A DNA stretch of 64,000 bases from an uncultured Clostridia bacterium (lineage in GTDB: Bacteria > Bacillota > Clostridia > TANB77 > CAG-508), in NCBI GenBank assembly GCA_934119935.1, contig CAKOSX010000001.1, positions 467,697 to 531,696 on the forward strand, written 5' to 3'. Positions 9,445 to 18,675 of this stretch are shown piece by piece. Position 1 is the stretch's first letter, and each line of letters starts with the position of its first letter. The notes beneath the pieces were generated by a model that had not been told where the DNA came from, made no database searches, and saw only the letters and a list, made by a program, of their open reading frames with translations. Made by a program: the position numbers and the translations under genes.

Positions 9445-9615
9445 TTACTTAGACGGTTTGCAGCTCTCCACACAAGCGCAGATATCAGCCTGACTCATGT
9501 TTTTGAAATTGCCAGTGGCAATCTCCATGTTCAGGCAAGCAGAATTGTACATCTTTTCTGCCTCGGAATTTTTCTGAGTGGTAGCGGGCTGGTTAGTCTT
9601 TTTGAAAAAACTCAT
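9445..9615 (-). CDS. Small hypothetical protein, 56 aa
   Basis: I do not recognise this protein. It opens with MSFFKKTN and ends in a cysteine-containing tail (ADICACVESCKPSK). It has no membrane segment. Start 9615 is fixed by an AAGGAGG ribosome binding site five bases upstream (complement of 9621-9627). A clean promoter (9670-9698) and a terminator (9389-9417) make it a self-contained transcription unit opposite to the surrounding genes. Its codons use more G and C than neighbouring host genes. A 15-bp palindrome (9627-9641) overlaps the region just upstream of the ribosome binding site. Confidence 0.65.
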   Translation of the reverse strand: MSFFKKTNQPATTQKNSEAEKMYNSACLNMEIATGNFKNMSQADICACVESCKPSK

Positions 9616-9669
9616 ATTGTCCTCCTTGGAGAATATCTCCATTAGATGTGTGTATAAACGAACTTATTT

Positions 9670-9698
9670 ATTATATCACTTTTTAGCTTAATTGTAAA
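9670..9698 (-). promoter_or_regulatory. Minus-strand sigma-A promoter
   Basis: Read on the minus strand: TTTACA (9698-9693), a 17-base spacer, TATAAT (9675-9670). It drives the 56-aa gene. Confidence 0.75.
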
Positions 9699-9743
9699 TG
9701 AAAAAGAGTTAATAAAAAAATAATAAAATTAATATGGAAAATA

Positions 9744-9772
9744 TTGCGGTAAAAATTTATTAATGTTATACT
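9744..9772 (+). promoter_or_regulatory. Promoter of the first LRR surface gene
   Basis: TTGCGG (9744-9749), a 17-base spacer and TATACT (9767-9772), with an extended -10 TG. The surrounding ~80 bases are nearly identical to those at 11951-12019. Confidence 0.75.
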
Positions 9773-9807
9773 AATTTTATCAAAATAAAAACGGAGGAGA
9801 AAAGAAC

Positions 9808-11814
9808 ATGAAAGAAAAAAGAAAACAGACTGAAAGCTATGAGGCTTCACATACCGTTAGATTGGGAAAAAACGGTATAACTTTAATTGCGTTGGTAGTT
9901 ACAATTGTTATTTTATTAATCTTAGCAGGAGTAAGTTTGAACTTAGCACTTGGCAGCAATGGAATCGTAATGAAAGCATCTGAAGCAAAAGCCGAAACTA
10001 ACCACTCTTTAGTATATGAAACGATTCAAATGAAAAGTGATGAATATTCTATGAACTTAGAAAATGAAGAGAAAGGAGACTTATTAGCTTATCTGCAATG
10101 GAATCAAATTATAAACGACAACAATGAAGTTAATGTTGAAGTATTGATTGGCAAAAAGTTGTCTACAGGCAATGGAAGCGGAAATAGAGACGTATATGTA
10201 GTTGAAGAAAATACAGATGATAATACATATGAGTTAGTTTATAAAAAACATGAGAATATTGCAGACAGAAACCTTGGAGTAATAGGCTATGAAAAAATAG
10301 GAAATGATGATCCGTCTGATTCGGATATATTTGATTTCGATCCTATAACAGGTAGTATTGCACTAAAAAATGCTCAATCATACTATACAGACCACTATAC
10401 GGGGGATGGACAAGTTACGAAATTGAAGAAGATTGTAGTACCTGAAGAAATTGATGGTGTTACAGTAAAAAAAGTGGGTGGAGTGAAAAAAATACATGAT
10501 CCTGGGACAACTTGGGAGAGAAGATACTCAATTGGATTTCAGAGCACTTATGTTGAAGAAGTAGTTCTGCCAACTACTATAACAAGCATTGATAATAATG
10601 CGTTTTATAATTGTACAAATCTAAAAAAGGTGAATGTACCAAACAGTGTAACAAGTATAGGAGAATACGCATTTGCAGGTACTGCTATAACAAGTATAAC
10701 GATTCCTGATAGTATAACAAGTATAGAATACAGCGTATTCTGTGGATGTACAGAATTAACAAGTGTAATAATTCCAAATACTGTAACAAAAATAAGCTAT
10801 GCAGCATTTTCTAACTGCAGCGGATTAACAAATATAACAATTCCTAATAGTGTTACAATTATAGAAGACTATGCGTTTTCTAACTGCTATAGACTAACAA
10901 GTATAGCAATTGTTGAAAGTGTAACGAGTATAGGAAACTATGCATTTTATAGATGTAGTGGGTTAACAAGCATAAGAGTGGACGAAAATAATACAGTATA
11001 TGATAGTAGAGATAACTGTAATGCTTTAATAGAGAAGAGCACAAATGAGTTAATGGTAGGATGTAAAAATACAACAATACCAAATAGTGTAACAAGTATA
11101 GCAAATTCTGCTTTTGATGGATGTACGGGACTAACAAGTGTAACGATACCGGATAGTGTAACGGAAATAGGTGAGTCGGCATTTAGGGAATGTATAGGAC
11201 TAACAAGTGTAACGATACCTAATAGTGTAACAAAAATAGGAAGGATGGCATTTTATGTATGTGTGGGATTAACAAACATAACAATTCCTAATAGCGTAAC
11301 GGACATAGGTAGTGAGGCATTTTTTAAATGTACTGAATTAGCTAACATTGTGGTGGACGAAAATAACACAGTATATGATAGTAGAGATAATTGTAATGCA
11401 GTGATAGAAAAAAATACAAATAAATTAGTTTTTGGATGCAAAAATACAACAATCCCTAACAATGTTACAAGCATAGGAGATTCAGCATTTTATGAATGTA
11501 CAGGTTTAACAAGTATAACGATTCCTAGTAGTGTAACAAGTATAGGAAACTCTGCATTTTATGGATGTACAGGCTTAACAAGTATAACGATTCCTAGTAG
11601 CGTAACTCGTATAGGGAGATCCACATTTTATGAATGTACAGGCTTAACAAGTATAATGATTCCTAGTAGCGTAACGAGTATAGACAGCTGGGCTTTTGAC
11701 GGATGGACGTCTAACCAAACAATTAATTGTGGAGTTTCATCAAAGCCAAGCGGTTGGAAAAATAATTGGAATTATGGTTGCAACGCTAAAATAAAATGGA
11801 ACGTCCAGCAATAA
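9808..11814 (+). CDS. Prepilin-leader leucine-rich-repeat (BspA/LRR_5) surface protein
   Basis: This 668-residue protein has a basic leader, then G and a pilin-like hydrophobic helix ITLIALVVTIVILLILAG (about residues 28-46). A linker domain follows, and from about residue 250 to the end there are BspA-type 23-residue repeats of the form LTSITIPNSVTSIG.xAF..C. The repeat array is interrupted by two cassettes built on DENNTVYDSRDNC. The C-terminus ends in a short cap around WTSNQTINCG. LRR_5 proteins of this kind mediate adhesion or matrix binding in other gut and oral bacteria; the ligand here is unknown. It is the closest paralogue of the gene at 12020. Confidence 0.85.
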   Translation: MKEKRKQTESYEASHTVRLGKNGITLIALVVTIVILLILAGVSLNLALGSNGIVMKASEAKAETNHSLVYETIQMKSDEYSMNLENEEKGDLLAYLQWNQIINDNNEVNVEVLIGKKLSTGNGSGNRDVYVVEENTDDNTYELVYKKHENIADRNLGVIGYEKIGNDDPSDSDIFDFDPITGSIALKNAQSYYTDHYTGDGQVTKLKKIVVPEEIDGVTVKKVGGVKKIHDPGTTWERRYSIGFQSTYVEEVVLPTTITSIDNNAFYNCTNLKKVNVPNSVTSIGEYAFAGTAITSITIPDSITSIEYSVFCGCTELTSVIIPNTVTKISYAAFSNCSGLTNITIPNSVTIIEDYAFSNCYRLTSIAIVESVTSIGNYAFYRCSGLTSIRVDENNTVYDSRDNCNALIEKSTNELMVGCKNTTIPNSVTSIANSAFDGCTGLTSVTIPDSVTEIGESAFRECIGLTSVTIPNSVTKIGRMAFYVCVGLTNITIPNSVTDIGSEAFFKCTELANIVVDENNTVYDSRDNCNAVIEKNTNKLVFGCKNTTIPNNVTSIGDSAFYECTGLTSITIPSSVTSIGNSAFYGCTGLTSITIPSSVTRIGRSTFYECTGLTSIMIPSSVTSIDSWAFDGWTSNQTINCGVSSKPSGWKNNWNYGCNAKIKWNVQQ

Positions 11815-11837
11815 GATAAATAATATTAAACAATAAT

Positions 11838-11872
11838 AAAGACTTAGAAACATAAAAATTCTGAGTCTTTTA
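11838..11872 (+). terminator. Terminator of the first LRR gene
   Basis: AAAGACTTAGAA pairs with TTCTGAGTCTTT, followed by TATAAT. The same hairpin follows the second LRR gene. Confidence 0.8.
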
Positions 11873-11956
11873 TAATGCAAAGGCAAGAAAATTTTCCACT
11901 CTTCATAAAAGTGACAAAAATTAGCAATAAAATAGCAAAAAATAATCCCCAAAATA

Positions 11957-11985
11957 TTGCAGTAAAAATTTATTAATGCTATACT
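11957..11985 (+). promoter_or_regulatory. Promoter of the second LRR surface gene
   Basis: TTGCAG (11957-11962), 17 bases, TATACT (11980-11985) with extended -10. It is a near-exact copy of the promoter at 9744. Confidence 0.75.
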
Positions 11986-12019
11986 AATTTTATCAAAATA
12001 AAAAACGGAGGAGAAAAAT

Positions 12020-14246
12020 ATGAGAAGAGAAAGAAAACAGACTGAAAACCTTGAGACTGTTCACACACACCGGTAACTTTAACAAAAACGGTATAACTTT
12101 AATTGCGTTGGTAGTTACAATTGTTATTTTATTAATCTTAGCAGGAGTAAGTTTAAACTTAGTATTTAGAAATAACGGAATTGTAACAAAAGCAAATTTA
12201 GCTGTCGTAAAACAGGAAAACGCAACTGTTGCAGAGGGACTTCAATTTAAAGTAAATTACTACAGCATGGAATCAATTGAAGATATAAAAACAGCATTGC
12301 AAAATGATGGGATTATGGATGCAAATGGAATTGTGGATACATATACACTTTTAGAACAAAAACTGAAAACTGGAAATGGAAGCAATAATAGCGATGTTTA
12401 TGTGATAGAATATGGAAAATTATATTATTACGATAAAAACGGAGAAAAAACAGACCTCGGTAATCTATGGGATTTGAAAACTACCTATAGTGAAGAAGAT
12501 GTATCTGATTTATTTGAAGTAAATAAAAACGGAAATCTTTATTATAAAGGTTGGTATGGTTATTATAATATAAATAATTCTTTGCGTGAAAAATTAGGCG
12601 CAGTAGAGAATCTTGTTATTCCAAGTGTGATTGATGGTAAAAAAGTAAAATGTGTTTCTTTTGGAACGGTTTATGATAATCAATCTCGATATTTTGTCTG
12701 GAAGAGTTTAAAAACAGTTACTATATCAGAGGGTATAACAACAATTGGGGGAGAAGCTTTCGCAGATTGCATAAATCTAAAAAATGTAAACTTGCCAAAT
12801 AGCTTAACAAAAATAGAATATGGAGCATTTGCTGGATGTACAGGATTAACAAGCATAACAATTCCGAGTGGCGTAAATGAAATAGACGATTTCATATGTG
12901 CTGGATGTAATAATTTACAAAATATTCAAGTTGCTGATGACAATAATAAATACGATAGTAGGGATAATTGTAATGCAATTATAGAAAAAGATTCGAATAC
13001 GTTGGTACTTGCGTGTAAAAATACATCAATACCAGATAGTGTAACATGTATAGGAGGTGGAGCTTATTACATGATATCTGGCTTAACTAGTGTAACAATC
13101 CCTAATGGAGTAAAAAAAATAGATTCCTCTTCGTTCGTAGCTTGTCCAGATCTTACAAGTGTTGAGATTGCGTCTAGCGTAACACAAATAAGTGGTGGCA
13201 TATTTATGGGATGTGATAATTTAATAAATATAAAAGTGAATGATGGCAATAATGTATATGATAGTAGAAATAATTGTAATGCGATTATAGAAAAGAATTC
13301 AAATACACTAATAGTTGGGTGTAAGAATACAACAATTCCTAACAGTGTAACAGCTATAGGAGACAGTGCCTTTTTTGGGTGTACTAAATTAACGAGAATA
13401 ATAATCCCAGATGGAGTGAAAAAAATAGGGGAAAATGCTTTTGGCAGTTGTCATGAATTGACAGATATAACTATTCCAGATAGTGTAACAAACATAGGAG
13501 AATCCGCATTTTCTTACTGCAGTGAACTAACAAGTATCACAATACCAGATAGTGTAACAAACATAGGAGAATCCGCATTTTCTTACTGCAGTGAACTAAC
13601 AAGTATCACAATACCAGATAGTGTGACAAGTATAGGAGATGCGGCATTTAGAGATTGCACAGAACTAACAAATATAGTAATTCCTGATAACGTAACAAGT
13701 ATAGGAAGTTATATGTTTGCCTACTGTACAGGACTAACAAGTATCACAATACCAAATAAAGTAACAAGTATAGGAGAATCCGCATTCTCTGGCTGCAGTG
13801 GCTTAACAAATATCACAATACCAGATAGTGTAACAAGTATAGGAAGTTATATGTTTGCCTACTGTACAGGACTAACAAGCGTTATAATACCAAACAGTGT
13901 AACTAGTATAGGGAACTCTGCATTTTATGAATGTAGTGGACTAACAAGTATCACAATACCCAATAGCGTAACAACTATAGAGTCTTGTACATTTGAAGAT
14001 TGTACAGAACTAACAAGCATAACAATACCAAGTAGTGTAACAACAATAGACAATTTTGCTTTTAATGGGTGCACTAATTTAACGAACATCGTGATTCCTG
14101 TAAGTGTAAAAAATATGGGATATTCTATATTTCTTAATTGGACATCTAACCAAACAATTAATTGTGAAGCTACTGAAAAACCAGATGGATGGAATAAATC
14201 TTGGAATTATGGTTGCAACGCTCAAATAAAATGGAATGCTAAATAA
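12020..14246 (+). CDS. Prepilin-leader LRR (BspA-type) surface protein with a 5' frameshift in a CA repeat
   Basis: This is a paralogue of the 9808 gene with about 20 LRR_5 repeats, three DNN..YDSR.NCNA cassettes and the same C-terminal cap (WTSNQTINC). The natural start by homology and by the GGAGGAG site is ATG 12020, but that frame stops at TAA 12074 after 18 codons. The main frame is open from a TTG at 12051. The two frames are joined by CACACACAC at 12062-12070. One more CA unit would restore MRRERKQTE... into the pilin-like helix, exactly as in the sister gene. It may be phase variable, a true mutation or a sequence error. Translation from TTG 12051 would still give a leader-like start but lacks a ribosome binding site. 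Confidence 0.8.
13481..13618 (+). repeat. Exact 69-bp tandem duplication inside the LRR array
   Basis: Bases 13481-13549 are repeated without change at 13550-13618. This equals one 23-residue LRR unit (SVTNIGESAFSYC...). The other repeats in the array are diverged, so this duplication is recent. Confidence 0.9.
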
Positions 14247-14267
14247 AAAACAGAAGAATATATAAAT

Positions 14268-14302
14268 AAGACTTAGAAACGTATGTATTCTGAGTCTTAT
14301 AT
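14268..14302 (+). terminator. Terminator of the second LRR gene
   Basis: AAGACTTAGAA pairs with TTCTGAGTCTT. It is a copy of the hairpin at 11838. Confidence 0.8.
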
Positions 14303-14351
14303 AATATATAACCACAAAAGTCTTAAAAAGAGAGTTGGAGAAAATTAAGTA

Positions 14352-16754
14352 GTGAAAGAAAAAATAGATAAAATATTTTTAATTATAATATGTATTGGAG
14401 TAGTTATGTCTAGCGTTTTTGTTGGAGCACCGGTGGGACATAATTATCTAATTTTAAGTGTTGTATTAAGTTTAACTGCATTTGTGTATTTAGTAATAAA
14501 CAGTATAATTGAACCAAAAAGAAACTGGACTAACAATGCTGTAAGCATTGCGGTTCTAGTACTAACAATTTCAGGCTGTATACCAATTATATTTCATAAG
14601 TGCATCAGCCTATCAGATTCTGTTCAGAGTGTTCTAATATACATGAGTCTACTTTCTGTATTCTTTTGCATAAAAGAGATAAAGGTAAATAATAAGCAAA
14701 AATATATTACTTTTTCAATAATGATATCTGCATGTATTTTATGTATAATTGGATTTGACAATTTGACTTATAAGGCTTTTAGAAGATTCTTAGAAGAGCT
14801 AGGAAATGGCTTTTTTATGAATTATGATAATAGAATGTTTGCAAATTTTGGCTATGCAAATGCTTTTGCAATTTATATTGCAACCGCTTTTTTTCTAACA
14901 CTAAATGAGTACAAAAAGGAAGAAAAAACAGGGCTTAAATTGTTAGATACTGCACTTATGACTCTTTTTATGATTTGCATTTTGCTTTCTTATTCAAGAG
15001 GTACGTGGATTTGTCTAGCCTTGGTCGTTCTTATAAATATCATTTTGACAAAGGATAAGAAGAAAATATTAAGACAAATAGGTGCATTAATATTAAGCGG
15101 GCTGATAGCTCTTGTATTTATAAAAATTTATAATAAGATGTATAGTTCATCAAGATATTTGGCTATGTATATTTCTTTGACTATTGTATTAATAACCAGC
15201 ACTTTGATACAGGCAGTTATACTTTTTGCAAAAAGAAAAATAAAATTTAAGAAAGAGATTAATATAAAAATTAGGTATATTGTTATTGCTTGCATAGCTG
15301 GAATGGTAATACTTGCAATCACCTTCATAATATTACTGCAGTATACAAAGCCATTAGTCTTGTTCAAAACACTTACTGAGTCTAACGAATATCTGCAAAA
15401 TATAAATTATGTATCAGATAAAGATGGATATTATGATGTTGAAATTGATTTAGAAGCACGTTCTAGTTTAAAAAACGAGTCGGCTTATGAAATAATTGTT
15501 AGAGAAATGGACAAGTATAATGGAATTCTAGAAGAGCATTCAATATTGATTAATAACGAGAAAGGGACTAAAGAAATAAAGTTTCAAAAGCAAGAAGACA
15601 CAAAGTATTTAACAATTGATTATAAAAGTTTATATAAATCTGAAAGAAGAGGATTAATTATTAATTCTTTAACTATTAACGGTCAAAATATAGTTGTAGA
15701 TTATAAGTATTTACCAACTAAGATAATAGAAAAAATAAAGAACACGAATGGCAACAATATTTCTACATGGGAAAGAGCCGTATTTTTCAAAGAAGGAGCA
15801 AAGATTATATCACAAAATGGACTATTAGGCTTAGGTGGAAATGCATGGGAATATTTGCAATACCAAGTGCAAGAGTATAACCATGTTGCAAAAGAAGTTC
15901 ACTCCTATCCAGTTGAAATTTTGATGGAATTCGGAATAATAGGGCTTATTGCACTATTGTTGATTGTGTTCTATATTGTAAAATCGTTAAGAAATGAAAC
16001 TAAAAGAGATCTTTCTATGGCTCTATTGCTTATTTTTGTACATAGCTGTTTTGACTTTGGAATGTCTTTTTATGTTATACAACTTACATTTTTTGCTTTG
16101 CTTGCATGCATTAGCGATGAAGAAAAAGATGGCAAATCGATAGGCTTAAGCAAATATGGTATTCTTGTGATTATTCTAATTGGACTGGTCGGGAATAGTT
16201 TATACTTGATTTCTGATGCTATTTATCAAAAATCTGTTTACAGAAAGACTGATAAGATAGAAGATGCAAAAAAATGTATTGAAATTTATCCATTTAATGT
16301 AGACGCAAGGAAATATATAATATATAATGCAAGAGGAGAATTACAAGAGAAAAATGTTTTATGGTGGATAAATAATGAACCATATAGAGATAACAATTGG
16401 ATATTAAATGTACTGTTAGAGAGCATTGATAGTGAAAAATATAAAACAGATAGATTGCAAATTGAATATATAGAATTAATTTATAAAATGGCCACAGACT
16501 CAAAATTAGAAACTCCATTTAATGTTGAAAATGAAATGGAAAGATATATGATTTTAAGTGACTTAACAACTAAGTTGGATGGAGAACAACAGGCTCAATT
16601 TAAAGAACTACTTAGAATAGATAAAAATAAATTATATGAAAGAATTCAGAATAAGGCTAGTAGATTATCAAAAGATGAACAGGAGAGATATTTAGGGGAG
16701 ATAAATAGTGAAAAAAATTTCGATTATAATACCAACATTAGGCAGAAAAACTGA
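14352..16754 (+). CDS. O-antigen ligase/polymerase-like polytopic membrane protein
   Basis: This 800-residue protein has about 12 membrane segments and a central loop. The LSYSRGTWICLALVVLINIIL segment (about 215-235) and the later periplasmic-type loop with LLGLGGNAWEY and HSYPVEILMEFGIIGL are hallmarks of the Wzy/WaaL (O-antigen ligase) family. The hydrophilic C-terminal ~170 residues are helical and may form TPR-like repeats. In a Gram-positive it probably polymerises or ligates a cell-wall or S-layer glycan made by the genes downstream (inference). The start is GTG. Its 3' end overlaps the next gene by 47 bases, so the cluster is one operon. Confidence 0.8.
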   Translation: MKEKIDKIFLIIICIGVVMSSVFVGAPVGHNYLILSVVLSLTAFVYLVINSIIEPKRNWTNNAVSIAVLVLTISGCIPIIFHKCISLSDSVQSVLIYMSLLSVFFCIKEIKVNNKQKYITFSIMISACILCIIGFDNLTYKAFRRFLEELGNGFFMNYDNRMFANFGYANAFAIYIATAFFLTLNEYKKEEKTGLKLLDTALMTLFMICILLSYSRGTWICLALVVLINIILTKDKKKILRQIGALILSGLIALVFIKIYNKMYSSSRYLAMYISLTIVLITSTLIQAVILFAKRKIKFKKEINIKIRYIVIACIAGMVILAITFIILLQYTKPLVLFKTLTESNEYLQNINYVSDKDGYYDVEIDLEARSSLKNESAYEIIVREMDKYNGILEEHSILINNEKGTKEIKFQKQEDTKYLTIDYKSLYKSERRGLIINSLTINGQNIVVDYKYLPTKIIEKIKNTNGNNISTWERAVFFKEGAKIISQNGLLGLGGNAWEYLQYQVQEYNHVAKEVHSYPVEILMEFGIIGLIALLLIVFYIVKSLRNETKRDLSMALLLIFVHSCFDFGMSFYVIQLTFFALLACISDEEKDGKSIGLSKYGILVIILIGLVGNSLYLISDAIYQKSVYRKTDKIEDAKKCIEIYPFNVDARKYIIYNARGELQEKNVLWWINNEPYRDNNWILNVLLESIDSEKYKTDRLQIEYIELIYKMATDSKLETPFNVENEMERYMILSDLTTKLDGEQQAQFKELLRIDKNKLYERIQNKASRLSKDEQERYLGEINSEKNFDYNTNIRQKN

Positions 16755-17574
16755 GCTTGACAGTCTTTTAGAATCAATTGTTGCTCAAAATTATTCTAAT
16801 ATAGAAGTGATTGTAGTGGACCAGAACCACGATGATTCTTTAGACTATATAATTGGAAAATATAAAAATAAGCTTAAAATCTTCCATGAAAATGTAAATT
16901 TTAAAGGAGCTGCTAAGGCTAGAAATTACGGTTTCCAGAAAGCATCGGGGGAGATTATTAACTTCCCTGATGATGATGCCGTAATGGCTCCAGATATTTT
17001 GCATTTTGTAGATGACTTCTTTGAACATGATAATGATTACAAGGCAATTTTCGGCATGGTGCAAGACAAGGATAATTCGAAAAGCATTCAACATTTTAAG
17101 AAAAAGGATACTAGAGTAAAATTATGCAATTTATATCAGACTACCATTGAGACCAGCATGTTTATAAAAAAAGAAACATTTCAAGAGATTGGAATGTATG
17201 ATGAAAAATTTGGTATAGGAACATACTTTGGGGCAGAAGAGGGAGCAGACCTTGTATCTAGACTATTGTATAGAAAAACAAAAATGATGTATGTAGCAAA
17301 ACCATTCTTCTATCATCCGAATAAGAGAGACTACACCTTATTAGATAGAGCATACAATTTTGGTCTGGGATTTGGAGCATTAGTGTATAAACATATAAAG
17401 GTTTATAAAAGAATATATCCCATGGTTTTTTATTGGATATTGAAGGCATTAAAAAATGTGTTGGAAATGCTGGTGGCTATAATTACCTTAAACAAACAAA
17501 TGCTTAAATATAACTACATAGGACTAAAGGGAAAAATTAAAGGAATTGTAGAAAAAAGAAAGGAATATAAATGA
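16708..17574 (+). CDS. Family 2 glycosyltransferase
   Basis: The 288-residue product has a GT-A fold: ISIIIPTLGRKTELDSLLES at the N-terminus, IEVIVVDQNHDD, the AKARNYGF segment, and a metal-binding DDD motif in NFPDDDAVM (about residues 90-98). It should transfer a nucleotide-activated sugar at the inner face of the membrane. The C-terminal ~80 residues contain a basic, partly hydrophobic stretch that could contact the membrane. Start GTG 16708 is preceded by AGGGGAG eight bases upstream. The gene overlaps both neighbours (ATGA junction with the next). Confidence 0.88.
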   Translation: MKKISIIIPTLGRKTELDSLLESIVAQNYSNIEVIVVDQNHDDSLDYIIGKYKNKLKIFHENVNFKGAAKARNYGFQKASGEIINFPDDDAVMAPDILHFVDDFFEHDNDYKAIFGMVQDKDNSKSIQHFKKKDTRVKLCNLYQTTIETSMFIKKETFQEIGMYDEKFGIGTYFGAEEGADLVSRLLYRKTKMMYVAKPFFYHPNKRDYTLLDRAYNFGLGFGALVYKHIKVYKRIYPMVFYWILKALKNVLEMLVAIITLNKQMLKYNYIGLKGKIKGIVEKRKEYK

Positions 17575-18674
17575 AAGTTGCAATTATACATGATTGGCTT
17601 ATTAATTTTGGAGGGGCAGAAAGAGTCTTATTAGAAATACATAAATTATTTCCAGAGGCTCCTATTTACACTTGCATATATGACGAAAAAAATATGAAAA
17701 AGCACTTTTGTGATGCAGAAATAAAAACCTCTTTTATTCAAAAGTTACCATTTGCAATTGAAAAGTATAGATATTATTTACCACTGATGCCAATGGCTTT
17801 TGAACAATTTGACTTGAGCAAATACGATTTAGTTATTAGCTCGTCTTTTTGCTGTGCAAAGGGGGTAAATGTAAATGCGAACACATTGCATATTTGCTAT
17901 TGTCACACTCCAATGAGATATGCCTGGGATATGTATAATGAATATTGCAAAGGAAATATTTTTAAAAGAATGATTATAGCAAGTCAACTTCATAAGATTA
18001 GGCAATGGGACAGGATATCTGCAGACAGAGTTGACTATTTTATTGCAAATTCAAAATATGTTGCAAATAGAATCTATAAGCATTACAGAAGAGATTCAAA
18101 AGTAATATATCCGGCAATACGAAATCAATTTTACGAGAATAAGATTGACGTAGATAAAGAAAATAAGAAAGATTATTTGATTGTAACAAGACAGGTATCA
18201 TATAAAAAGGTGGATATTGTTATAGAGGCTTTTAACGAATTAGGACTACCTTTAAAAGTAGTGGGGAAGGGCCCCGAGAAAAGCAGATTGAAAAAAATGG
18301 CGAAGAACAATATCACTTTTTTAGAAGACTTAACAGAGGAGCAACTATTAAATGAGTACCAAAACTGTAGAGCCTTTGTTTTTATGGCAGAAGAAGACTT
18401 TGGAATGGTTATGGCAGAGGCCCAGGCAATGGGAAAACCGGTTATTGCTTACGAAAAAGGCGGAGCTTCTGAAATTATAATAAATGACAAAACGGGAATT
18501 CTATTCAAAGAACAAAATAAAGATAGTTTGAAAGATGCTGTTCTGAAGATGGAGAAAGAATATAAAAAGTTCGATTCAGCAGAAGCAAGAGAACATGCAC
18601 AAAAATTTAATGAGGAAAACTTTAAAAAAGAACTAAAAGAATTTATAGAAGAGAAGTTGAAAGAAGGCAAATAA
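17571..18674 (+). CDS. Family 4 (group 1) glycosyltransferase
   Basis: This 367-residue GT-B glycosyltransferase resembles mannosyltransferases of the WbaZ/MtfB group. It has MKVAIIHDWLINFGGAERVL at the start, HICYCHTPMRYAWD (about 106-119), and the donor-binding C-terminal domain with EEDFGMVMAEAQAMGKPVIAY and GGASEII. The acceptor and donor cannot be assigned. It overlaps the preceding GT2 gene by four bases (ATGA). Confidence 0.9.
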   Translation: MKVAIIHDWLINFGGAERVLLEIHKLFPEAPIYTCIYDEKNMKKHFCDAEIKTSFIQKLPFAIEKYRYYLPLMPMAFEQFDLSKYDLVISSSFCCAKGVNVNANTLHICYCHTPMRYAWDMYNEYCKGNIFKRMIIASQLHKIRQWDRISADRVDYFIANSKYVANRIYKHYRRDSKVIYPAIRNQFYENKIDVDKENKKDYLIVTRQVSYKKVDIVIEAFNELGLPLKVVGKGPEKSRLKKMAKNNITFLEDLTEEQLLNEYQNCRAFVFMAEEDFGMVMAEAQAMGKPVIAYEKGGASEIIINDKTGILFKEQNKDSLKDAVLKMEKEYKKFDSAEAREHAQKFNEENFKKELKEFIEEKLKEGK

Positions 18675-18675
18675 A

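Noticed and set aside
12020..12076. 18-codon ORF as a genuine leader peptide of the LRR gene
   Set aside because: It aligns with the N-terminus of the sister LRR protein, so a frameshift explains it better than a separate leader.
10560..14100. Dense short repeats and long minus-strand open frames inside the LRR genes
   Set aside because: The DNA repeats are the 23-residue LRR codons, and the minus-strand frames are mirror images of repeat coding with no ribosome binding sites.
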